A DNA stretch of 7,058 nucleotides from Draconibacterium sp. (GTDB lineage Bacteria > Bacteroidota > Bacteroidia > Bacteroidales > Prolixibacteraceae), in contig JAUVDE010000174.1 of assembly GCA_030595485.1 (NCBI GenBank), forward strand, positions 1 to 7,058, in the 5' to 3' direction. A program made the translations under genes and the position numbers. Numbering within the stretch: the stretch's first letter is position 1; each line of letters begins with the position of its first letter. The notes under the pieces were generated by a model. That model was not told the DNA's origin and ran no database searches. It was given only the letters and a program-made list of their open reading frames with translations. Positions 1-5,650 of the stretch are shown one piece after another.

Positions 1-543
1 GTACTTCTTAAAAAACAAGGCAGCTTCCTGTACATGTTTTTGTTCAATTTCAATTCCAAAAGAATTAAAACCATTAACTGCACCTTCAAATAATGTTGTA
101 CCCTTCCCGGCAACCGGGTCGAGTAAATTTATTTTGTCGGAATAGGTAAAGTTGCTCGAAAGTAGGGCAACGTTAAGCATCATTCGGGTAAAAAGCTCGT
201 TTGTTTTTCCTTGGTATTTTAGTAGCGATCCAATTTTCTCATCAAGGTATTCATACTTTATTTTCCGAATCGGATTTAAAACTGTTTTACCATCTTTTCC
301 TTCGCCATAAAACAAGGCAAAAACAAACGACAAGCGCGATATTATTTCTAAATCCGCATCATCTAATTTCGTCTCAGTAGAAAACGAAAGGTAACGAATA
401 CCCTCAATATCTTTAATCTCGGTGTTGGTACAAACAACCGACAAGCGCGAACAAGCGAGTTGAAGTTCGGCTAAAGCCAGTTTGTCGGCTACATTATAAT
501 ATACCCGGTTATGTCCCGGATGTTGTAGTATTAAATAGTCCAT
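1..543 (-). CDS. Putative SAM-dependent methyltransferase (TRM11/UPF0020-like), N-terminal 181 codons, truncated by window edge
   Basis: Reading leftward from the ATG at 543, the frame is open to position 1 without a stop, so the C-terminus lies outside the window. Residues 142-150 read DPVAGKGTT, a glycine-rich class I methyltransferase motif I (SAM binding). It is followed at 163-167 by GIEIE, whose acidic residues fit motif II contacting the SAM ribose. The N-terminal ~115 residues (starting MDYLILQHPGHNRVYYNVAD) match no domain I can name and may recognise substrate. The catalytic motif, such as (D/N)PP(Y/F), would lie beyond the edge, so RNA versus DNA as target cannot be decided; DPxxGxGTT occurs both in TRM11-like tRNA/rRNA enzymes and in DNA amino-methyltransferases. 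The ATG at 543 was chosen because the protein-like sequence begins there. The frame stays open upstream to a TGA near 617, with only GTG/TTG alternatives. The gene diverges from the efflux operon, so a functional link is not implied. Confidence 0.72.
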   Translation of the reverse strand, partial: MDYLILQHPGHNRVYYNVADKLALAELQLACSRLSVVCTNTEIKDIEGIRYLSFSTETKLDDADLEIISRLSFVFALFYGEGKDGKTVLNPIRKIKYEYLDEKIGSLLKYQGKTNELFTRMMLNVALLSSNFTYSDKINLLDPVAGKGTTLFEGAVNGFNSFGIEIEQKHVQEAALFFKKY

Positions 544-805
544 TTGCTGCGAATTTAAATGATTGTTTTTGAGAATCCTAGAAAAAAACTGTAACGAATT
601 CAACTTTTGCACGTCTCATAGCAATGTGAGGCAAGCAAGTCTCAAAACCATGAAAACAGAAAAGCAGGTTAAAATTATTTTTCACATGTTAAAACCGGTC
701 GTTTATCGAAAAAATAGGAAAGGTAAACTGAATTTTATCCAATTTTAACATGAAAACAAAAACTACCTAAGGGTAGACAAGCAGAAAACAAAACAAGTTC
801 AAGCC
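544..805. other. Divergent intergenic spacer, presumed to hold both promoters
   Basis: This AT-rich spacer separates the minus-strand methyltransferase from the efflux operon. Promoters for both should be here, but none is clear on the plus strand. There is no TTG in 611-805 that could act as a Bacteroidota -33 box, and no good TAnnTTTG -7 box with correct spacing. I also see no sigma-54 GG-N10-GC site. A short inverted repeat, CTACC-TAAG-GGTAG (763-776), lies 29 bases before the ATPase start and could be a weak operator or leader hairpin. Just before the ATPase ATG the sequence is A-rich without a Shine-Dalgarno site, as is usual for Bacteroidota. A 61-codon frame (563-748) runs through the spacer but has no protein-like features. 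Confidence 0.5.
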
Positions 806-1531
806 ATGATTCGTCTAAACAATGTTCACAAATCGTATGTGATGGGGAGTAACTCTCTGCATGTACTAAAAGGAATTGACCTGGAAATAAAAGCAGGGGA
901 ATTCGTTTCAATTATGGGGTCATCCGGCTCCGGCAAATCCACTTTACTTAACATTCTTGGTATTTTAGATAATTACGACGAAGGTTCGTATTATCTAGAT
1001 GGCCAGTTGGTAAAAGATATGTCGGAGAAAAAAGCGGCTCGCCTACGAAACGAATTGGTTGGTTTTGTATTTCAGTCGTTCAATCTTATTTCGTTTAAAA
1101 ATGCCATGGAAAATGTGGCACTTCCACTATATTATCAAGGAGTTAAGCGTAAAAAGCGGAATAAAATTGCCTTGGAATATTTGGATAAAGTAGGGCTGTT
1201 AGATTGGGCAACTCACTTGCCAAATGAAATGTCGGGAGGTCAGAAACAAAGAGTAGCCATTGCGCGGTCGTTAATATCGCAGCCAAAAATTATTTTTGCT
1301 GATGAGCCAACCGGCGCATTGGATACAAGCACTTCGTACGAGGTAATGGAAATTTTGAAAGAAATTAATAACAATGGAATTACGGTTATTTTGGTAACAC
1401 ACGAGCATGATATTGCTGCCATGACCCAAAAAATTGTTCGTTTAAAAGATGGTCGAATCGATGAAATCATAAAAAATGGTGATTTAAAAGATTTCCAACA
1501 TCAGTATGCGAAAGAACTGGAAACCGCGTAA
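806..1531 (+). CDS. ABC transporter ATP-binding protein, LolD/MacB type
   Basis: This 241-residue cytoplasmic ATPase would power the two permeases encoded downstream. All nucleotide-binding motifs are present in order: Walker A GSSGSGKST (38-46), Q-loop Gln90 in FVFQSFNL, signature MSGGQKQRVAIARS (142-155, Met replacing the usual Leu), Walker B IIFADEPTG (162-170, catalytic Glu167), D-loop ALD (171-173) and H-loop His199 in LVTHEHD. The length and the tract running from the signature motif to DEPTGALD are typical of the LolD/MacB/FtsE branch, whose members work with FtsX-fold permeases and mostly act as mechanotransmission pumps. It is the first gene of the plus-strand cluster, 55 bases before permease 1. 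In canonical MacB the ATPase is fused to the permease; here it stands alone, so one ATPase dimer probably serves both permeases. The motifs look intact. Family assignment is firm; substrate is unknown. Confidence 0.95.
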   Translation: MIRLNNVHKSYVMGSNSLHVLKGIDLEIKAGEFVSIMGSSGSGKSTLLNILGILDNYDEGSYYLDGQLVKDMSEKKAARLRNELVGFVFQSFNLISFKNAMENVALPLYYQGVKRKKRNKIALEYLDKVGLLDWATHLPNEMSGGQKQRVAIARSLISQPKIIFADEPTGALDTSTSYEVMEILKEINNNGITVILVTHEHDIAAMTQKIVRLKDGRIDEIIKNGDLKDFQHQYAKELETA

Positions 1532-1540
1532 GAAAGTTTT

Positions 1541-1580
1541 CAGTCGCAGTCTCAGTTTTCTACTCTAAACTTTAAACTTT
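1541..1580 (+). repeat. Short tandem motifs in the ATPase-permease 1 spacer
   Basis: The 55-base spacer contains three consecutive six-base units, CAGTCG, CAGTCT and CAGTTT (1541-1558), followed by two abutting copies of AAACTTT (1567-1573 and 1574-1580) just before the permease 1 leader. The repetition is visible directly. It may be low-complexity spacer drift or the remnant of a small intergenic repeat. No promoter or terminator is evident, and the gap is short enough for co-transcription. Confidence 0.45.
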
Positions 1581-1586
1581 TCAATC

Positions 1587-2849
1587 ATGTTCGATATTGA
1601 TAAATGGTATGAAATAATAGCCACCATCAGGAAAAATAAAATGAGGACTTTCCTCACAGGCTTTAGCGTTGCCTGGGGAATTTTCATGCTGATGATTTTG
1701 TTGGGAGCCGGCAACGGTTTAAGCAATGGAGTGTCGCAAAATTTTATGCGTGATGCCGTAAATGCTATGTGGTTGTGGAGTGGGCGTACCAGTATTCCGT
1801 ATCAAGGAATGCAAGAAGGACGACAAATTCGATTTACCAATGCTGACTACGAAATTCTTAAAGATTTAGAGGGAATTGAGTACACTTCAGGTCGTTACTA
1901 CATTGGCGGCAATATTTTTTCGTATGGTAAGGAACACGGCGAATATACAGCCATTACATGCCATCCCGAATTAAAAGAAGTTGAATCGCTGGATATTGTG
2001 GAAGGCCGTTTTGTAAACGAAGTAGATATTACTAAAACCCGAAAATCAGTTGTACTTGGTAAAGACATTTCTGATGCACTCTTCAAAGAAAAGGATCCAA
2101 TCGGTGAATATATTCGAGTTAATAATATACCATTTAAAGTGGTTGGAGTTTGCAAAGAAGGAGGTGGTACTCGCCATCGTAACGCCTATATCCCTGTAAC
2201 TACAGGGCAAAAAGTTTTTAATGGCTCAAACCGTCTACACAATTTTGCATTAACCATAAATGCCGAAACTTTAGAAGAAAGTCAGGCTATTGAAGCACGT
2301 GTTAGGGAGACATTGGCACGTAAGCATAAATTTGATGTTACTGATGAATCGGCTATGGGATCGTACAACAAATTGGAGGATGTAATTCAAACCATGAAAA
2401 TTTTCCAGGCGATTGACATTTTTATCTGGATTATTGGAATTGGAACTTTAATTGCCGGTGTAGTTGGCGTAAGTAACATCATGTTAATTGTAGTAAAAGA
2501 GCGCACAAAAGAAATTGGAATTCGGAAAGCGATTGGTGCTAGTCCGTCTTCGGTTATTGTATTGATTTTAATGGAATCGGTAATTATTACCACCATTGCA
2601 GGATACATTGGTTTGGTGCTGGGAACCGGTTTGATGGAAGGTGTAAACTTTTTTGTTGAACAGCAATTTGCAGCGTCTGCTGCTTCCAATGGCGGGCAGG
2701 GAGAAACATTTTTCAGAAACCCTACGGTTGATATAGATGTGGCTTTAATGGCAACCGGATTGCTTGTTGTAGCCGGAGCATTGGCGGGTTATATACCTGC
2801 AAAACGTGCGGCACGCATTAAACCAATTGTTGCCTTACGCGACGAGTAA
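1587..2849 (+). CDS. MacB/FtsX-family ABC transporter permease, first copy
   Basis: This 420-residue inner-membrane protein has the MacB-fold layout of four transmembrane helices and a large periplasmic domain. A short amphipathic N-terminus (MFDIDKWYEIIATIRKNKMR) leads into TM1 (about 22-42, with WGIFMLMILLGAG). The periplasmic MacB_PCD-type region covers about 45-270 and contains DPIGEY (170-175) and FKVVGV (183-188). The FtsX domain holds TM2 (about 276-302), the cytoplasmic coupling stretch VKERTKEIGIRKAIGAS (303-319), TM3 (about 323-350) and TM4 (about 385-404). The C-terminus PAKRAARIKPIVALRDE is a family hallmark. There is no fused ATPase domain; that function comes from the gene upstream. 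It is clearly paralogous to the next permease, sharing the same N-terminal pattern, coupling motif and C-terminus, so the two probably form a heterodimer. The ATG at 1587 gives an N-terminus that aligns with the paralogue. The transported substrate cannot be inferred. Confidence 0.93.
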   Translation: MFDIDKWYEIIATIRKNKMRTFLTGFSVAWGIFMLMILLGAGNGLSNGVSQNFMRDAVNAMWLWSGRTSIPYQGMQEGRQIRFTNADYEILKDLEGIEYTSGRYYIGGNIFSYGKEHGEYTAITCHPELKEVESLDIVEGRFVNEVDITKTRKSVVLGKDISDALFKEKDPIGEYIRVNNIPFKVVGVCKEGGGTRHRNAYIPVTTGQKVFNGSNRLHNFALTINAETLEESQAIEARVRETLARKHKFDVTDESAMGSYNKLEDVIQTMKIFQAIDIFIWIIGIGTLIAGVVGVSNIMLIVVKERTKEIGIRKAIGASPSSVIVLILMESVIITTIAGYIGLVLGTGLMEGVNFFVEQQFAASAASNGGQGETFFRNPTVDIDVALMATGLLVVAGALAGYIPAKRAARIKPIVALRDE

Positions 2850-2852
2850 TGA

Positions 2853-2886
2853 AGCCCCTCCCAACCCTCCCCCAAAGGGAGGGCTC
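2853..2886 (-). repeat. REP-like GC-rich palindrome R1, just after permease 1
   Basis: Starting three bases after the permease 1 stop is a C-rich foot, AGCCCCTCCC (2853-2862), and a perfect 7-bp stem, CCCTCCC (2865-2871) with GGGAGGG (2877-2883), closing a 5-base CCAAA loop. The stem is followed by CTCAAGAAC instead of a T-run, so it is not an intrinsic terminator. The reverse complement of R2 has the same order of C-rich foot plus hairpin, which makes R1 and R2 an inverted pair. Such elements are common in Bacteroidota spacers and resemble REP sequences mobilised by RAYT transposases. The RAYT link is inference. The strand given is relative to R2. Confidence 0.7.
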
Positions 2887-2960
2887 AAGAACTGCGGATA
2901 ATAGAGATTGAGAATTTATTAAGAAACATGAAAACAAAAATTAATATCGGAACAAAAAAT

Positions 2961-2994
2961 CACCCCTCTTGTGGAGGGGCAGGGGGGAGGCTCC
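2961..2994 (+). repeat. REP-like GC-rich palindrome R2, abutting the permease 2 start
   Basis: A perfect 6-bp stem, CCCCTC (2963-2968) with GAGGGG (2974-2979), closes a 5-base TTGTG loop. It is followed by a G-rich foot, AGGGGGGAGG-CTCC (2981-2994). This is the same architecture as R1 in the opposite orientation, so the pair brackets 74 bases of A-rich DNA. The element ends 3 bases before the ATG of permease 2 and so forms its ribosome-binding region. The GTG at 2971 inside the loop gives a false longer reading frame for that gene. Confidence 0.7.
2986..2990 (+). promoter_or_regulatory. GGAGG Shine-Dalgarno-like site supplied by repeat R2
   Basis: GGAGG lies 7 bases before the ATG at 2998, at ideal Shine-Dalgarno spacing, and comes from the G-rich foot of R2. 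The other genes in the cluster have A-rich leaders without such a site, and Bacteroidota ribosomes generally rely little on Shine-Dalgarno pairing. It may therefore be incidental, but it supports 2998 over 2971 as the start. Confidence 0.4.
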
Positions 2995-2997
2995 ATT

Positions 2998-4275
2998 ATG
3001 TTTGATTTAGACCTTTGGAAAGAAATATTAAGCACATTAAAAAAGAACCGGATGCGAAGCTTTATGACAGCTTTTGGTGTATTCTGGGGAATTTTCATGC
3101 TCATAATTATGTCGGGTGCAGGCAGGGCTTTAGAGAATGGTGTTATGGATGGCATTAGTGCTTTTGCATCGAACTCAGCCTTTTTCTGGACCGAAAGAAC
3201 TGGAAAACCCTACAAGGGCTTTCAACGTGGACGACGTTGGAGTTATAAAAATACCGATATAGAATATATAAAAGCAAATATAAGCGATGTGGAATATTTG
3301 TCGCCACGTTTATTTGGTCCCAGAAGTAATTCGGGAGATAATACAATAAGAGGTAAAAAGACGGGGGCATTTAGTATTTATGGTGACTATCCCGAATTCT
3401 TTAAAATTGACCCATGGACACCGTTGCAAGGGCGATTGATTAACGAGATTGACATGAGACAGAGCCGCAAAGTGGTAAATATTGGCGAGCGTGTGGTTGA
3501 AGTAATGTTTGAAAAAGAGGAAGATCCCATTGGTCAATATTTAAAAATTAATGGTGTCTATTTTCAGGTTGTTGGAGTGGTGAAAGGCGAAACCCGCGTA
3601 AATATTGGCGGCGGACGAAAAACCGAAACTATAATTATGCCATTTTCTACCATGCAAAAAACATTTAATATGGGCGACGATGTGCATTTCTTCTCGGTCA
3701 CTTCTGCTCCCGGAGTTCCGGTTAGCAAAGTCGAAGCTCGATTAAAAGAATTGCTAAAAGAACGACACAGCATTGCACCTGATGATCAACAGGCGGTAGG
3801 TTCATTTAATATCGAGGTGGAATGGAAGAAGTTTACAGGCCTTTTTACTGGAATTCAGCTTTTAACCTGGATTGTAGGAATAGGAACCTTGCTTGCAGGT
3901 GTAATTGGCGTTAGCAATATTATGCTGGTAATTATAAAAGAACGTACACAAGAAATTGGTATTCAGCGGGCAATTGGAGCAACTCCTGGTAAAATTATTT
4001 TACACATTGTAGCCGAGAGTGTTTTCTTAACGGTAATGGCCGGATACATTGGTTTAGCACTTGGTGTTGGTTTACTCGAATTGCTAAATATGCTACTCGA
4101 AATGAATGCCGGAAGTGGTGATGACGTTTTCTTCCGTAATCCTGAAATTAGTTTTACTATGGCAATAGGTGCATTAAGTGTTTTGGTTTTTGCCGGAATT
4201 TTTGCCGGACTAATTCCTGCACGGCGAGCGGTGAGTATTAAACCAATTGATGCACTTCGCGATGAGGGAATTTAG
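2998..4275 (+). CDS. MacB/FtsX-family ABC transporter permease, second copy
   Basis: This 425-residue paralogue of the preceding permease has the same topology: TM1 about 24-42 (WGIFMLIIMSGAG), a periplasmic domain about 45-282 containing DPIGQY (176-181) and VVGVVKG (191-197), TM2 about 284-312, the coupling motif IKERTQEIGIQRAIGATP (313-330), TM3 about 332-362, TM4 about 388-408 and the C-terminus PARRAVSIKPIDALRDEGI. The ATG at 2998 is chosen over the in-frame GTG at 2971. MFDLDLWKEI then aligns directly with MFDIDKWYEI of permease 1, whereas the extra nine residues (MEGQGGGSI) are only the translation of repeat R2. The periplasmic domain has diverged more than the membrane parts, with an arginine-rich stretch (FQRGRRW, 75-81) and a glycine-rich one (NIGGGRK, 202-208). 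This suggests the two permeases have distinct contacts with substrate or adaptor. It probably forms a heterodimer with permease 1. Confidence 0.93.
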   Translation: MFDLDLWKEILSTLKKNRMRSFMTAFGVFWGIFMLIIMSGAGRALENGVMDGISAFASNSAFFWTERTGKPYKGFQRGRRWSYKNTDIEYIKANISDVEYLSPRLFGPRSNSGDNTIRGKKTGAFSIYGDYPEFFKIDPWTPLQGRLINEIDMRQSRKVVNIGERVVEVMFEKEEDPIGQYLKINGVYFQVVGVVKGETRVNIGGGRKTETIIMPFSTMQKTFNMGDDVHFFSVTSAPGVPVSKVEARLKELLKERHSIAPDDQQAVGSFNIEVEWKKFTGLFTGIQLLTWIVGIGTLLAGVIGVSNIMLVIIKERTQEIGIQRAIGATPGKIILHIVAESVFLTVMAGYIGLALGVGLLELLNMLLEMNAGSGDDVFFRNPEISFTMAIGALSVLVFAGIFAGLIPARRAVSIKPIDALRDEGI

Positions 4276-4312
4276 GAGCACAAAGTTCAGTCGGGATAGA
4301 TAGGAAACAATT

Positions 4313-4382
4313 ACCCCCTATCTCCACTGCGTTCCGATTGTCCCCCTGCAAGGGGACAGGCGTCCGAAGAGACGGCAGGGGT
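4313..4382. repeat. Compound palindromic repeat R3 between permease 2 and the adaptor gene
   Basis: About 70 bases of GC-rich sequence stand out in an AT-rich spacer. Three nested or adjacent stems are visible: an outer CCCCT (4315-4319) with AGGGG (4377-4381), an inner 7-bp TGTCCCC (4339-4345) with GGGGACA (4352-4358) around a 6-base loop, and CGTC (4361-4364) with GACG (4371-4374). The folded form would be a small branched structure. It shares the runs of C and G with R1/R2 but not their foot-plus-hairpin order, so it looks like a different family. No T-run follows, so it is unlikely to be an intrinsic terminator. An A-rich leader (about 4384-4434) separates it from the adaptor start. Confidence 0.6.
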
Positions 4383-4434
4383 TGAAAAGAAATTAAAAAA
4401 GAGATTTAAAACAATAGCAAAAAACAATAACAAG

Positions 4435-5562
4435 ATGAAAACAGTAGTAAAGATTTTAGTAATTGTAATTTTAGTAGGAGGTTTTGGCGGAACCTTGTTC
4501 TTTCTTTATAACAAATCGAAAAAGAAGGTAGATACATTTGAAAACAAAACTCCATTTTACAGCGATGTTGTAATGAAAACAGTTGCGACCGGCTCGGTTG
4601 TTCCACGTTTCGAAATTGAAATTGTACCACAAGTTTCAGGCATTATTGATGAATTATTTGTTGAAGCCGGTGATAAAATTACAAAAGGTCAGGTAGTTGC
4701 ACGCATTAAAATTATTCCTGATATGGTTACCTTAAACGGTGCCGAAACGCGAATGAATCGTGCAAAGATAAATTTTGAGGATGCGAAGATTGATTACGAC
4801 CGTCAGCAAAAACTGTTCGACAAAGAAGTTGTTTCGTACGAAGAGTTTAAATCATCTAAGGTGGGTTACGATTCGGCAAGAGAAGAATTAACGGCTGCCG
4901 AAAATAATTTAGAATTAATTAAAAATGGTGTAACAAAAAAGGCATCAACGGCTACTAATACCCTGGTTCGTTCAACTATCGACGGAATGGTGCTGGATGT
5001 GCCGGTTGAAGAAGGGAATTCTGTAATTCAGGCCAATACTTTTAATGCGGGAACTACAATTGCTTCGGTGGCTGATATGAAAGACATGATTTTTGAAGGT
5101 AATGTAGACGAAACCGAAGTAGGAAAAATTAAAGAAGGAATGCCAATTGAACTAGAAATTGGAGCCATCGATAATGAGAAATTTGCAGCAGTTTTAGAAT
5201 ATATTTCACCAAAAGGTGTGGAAGAAAACGGTGCTATTCAATTTGAAATTAAAGCAAATGTACGTCTAAGCGAAGACCAGTTTATTCGTGCAGGTTACAG
5301 TGCAAATGCCAATATCGTTTTGGAGAAAAAAGACAGTGTGATGGTTATTCCCGAAGGCTTGTTGAAATTTGAAAATGATTCGTCGTTTGTTGAGGTAAAT
5401 ACCGGAAATGCGGAAGAAGCGAATTACGAAAAACGTTATGTAAAAACCGGATTATCGGATGGAATTAATATAGAAATTACTGAGGGTTTAAAAGTGGAGG
5501 ATAAAGTGAAAGGTGAAAAAATTGACCCTAAAAAAATAAAAGAAGAAGCTAATAAAGGGTAA
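4435..5562 (+). CDS. Periplasmic adaptor subunit (membrane fusion protein), MacA/HlyD family
   Basis: This 375-residue protein would link the inner-membrane permeases to the TolC-like channel. One N-terminal membrane helix (about 5-25) anchors it, with the rest in the periplasm. There is no lipobox cysteine, so it is not a lipoprotein. The first lipoyl half is VSGIIDELFVEAGDKITKGQ (67-86) and the second is STIDGMVLDVPVEEGNSVI (180-198). Between them lies a charged alpha-helical hairpin (about 100-165, with heptad-like EFKSSKVGYDSAREELTAAE) that would contact TolC. The beta-barrel domain follows (about 205-298, opening GTTIASVADMKDMIFEGNVDE), then a membrane-proximal domain (about 300-360) and a lysine-rich tail. 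Domain order and length are normal for the family. The gene follows repeat R3 and an A-rich leader without a Shine-Dalgarno site. The pairing with MacB-type permeases supports MacA-like function, but drug export specifically is not shown. Confidence 0.93.
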   Translation: MKTVVKILVIVILVGGFGGTLFFLYNKSKKKVDTFENKTPFYSDVVMKTVATGSVVPRFEIEIVPQVSGIIDELFVEAGDKITKGQVVARIKIIPDMVTLNGAETRMNRAKINFEDAKIDYDRQQKLFDKEVVSYEEFKSSKVGYDSAREELTAAENNLELIKNGVTKKASTATNTLVRSTIDGMVLDVPVEEGNSVIQANTFNAGTTIASVADMKDMIFEGNVDETEVGKIKEGMPIELEIGAIDNEKFAAVLEYISPKGVEENGAIQFEIKANVRLSEDQFIRAGYSANANIVLEKKDSVMVIPEGLLKFENDSSFVEVNTGNAEEANYEKRYVKTGLSDGINIEITEGLKVEDKVKGEKIDPKKIKEEANKG

Positions 5563-5650
5563 GCTTAATAGGACATACGAAAATGAATAAATAAAGTATA
5601 GACAGTTTCTAAGCTTTATGTACATTAGTCGCAACAAAAAACAATACAAA

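Noticed and set aside
573..603. Candidate minus-strand promoter for the methyltransferase: TTG (complement of 601-603), 20-base gap, TAGGATTC (complement of 573-580)
   Set aside because: Spacing and position fit the Bacteroidota TTG / TAnnTTTG pattern, but the -7 box matches only four of six fixed bases, which is too weak to annotate.
676..683. TATTTTTC resembling a Bacteroidota -7 box (TAnnTTTG) on the plus strand
   Set aside because: No TTG -33 box is present at the required distance upstream, and matches of this kind are frequent in AT-rich DNA.
563..748. A 61-codon plus-strand frame in the divergent spacer, with an internal start at 650 (MKTEKQVKII...)
   Set aside because: It has no recognisable domain, no signal peptide or membrane helix, and it lies where the promoters must be. 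The internal 32-residue version is basic but otherwise featureless. It could be a leader peptide, but nothing in the sequence supports that.
2387..2689. Minus-strand open frame of 100 codons inside permease 1, and similar antisense frames elsewhere
   Set aside because: These are antisense shadows of well-supported plus-strand genes and have no protein-family features of their own.
2865..2883. R1 hairpin as a possible terminator after permease 1
   Set aside because: The stem is followed by CTCAAGAAC with no T-run, and the downstream genes belong functionally to the same transporter.
4339..4358. R3 inner hairpin as a possible terminator after permease 2
   Set aside because: No T-run follows the stem, and the next gene is the cognate adaptor of the same pump.
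5560..5617. Two TAAGCTT-containing copies (5560-5567 and 5610-5617) flanking the adaptor-TolC spacer
   Set aside because: They are short AT-rich self-palindromes, and the first includes the adaptor stop codon. Chance is the likelier explanation.
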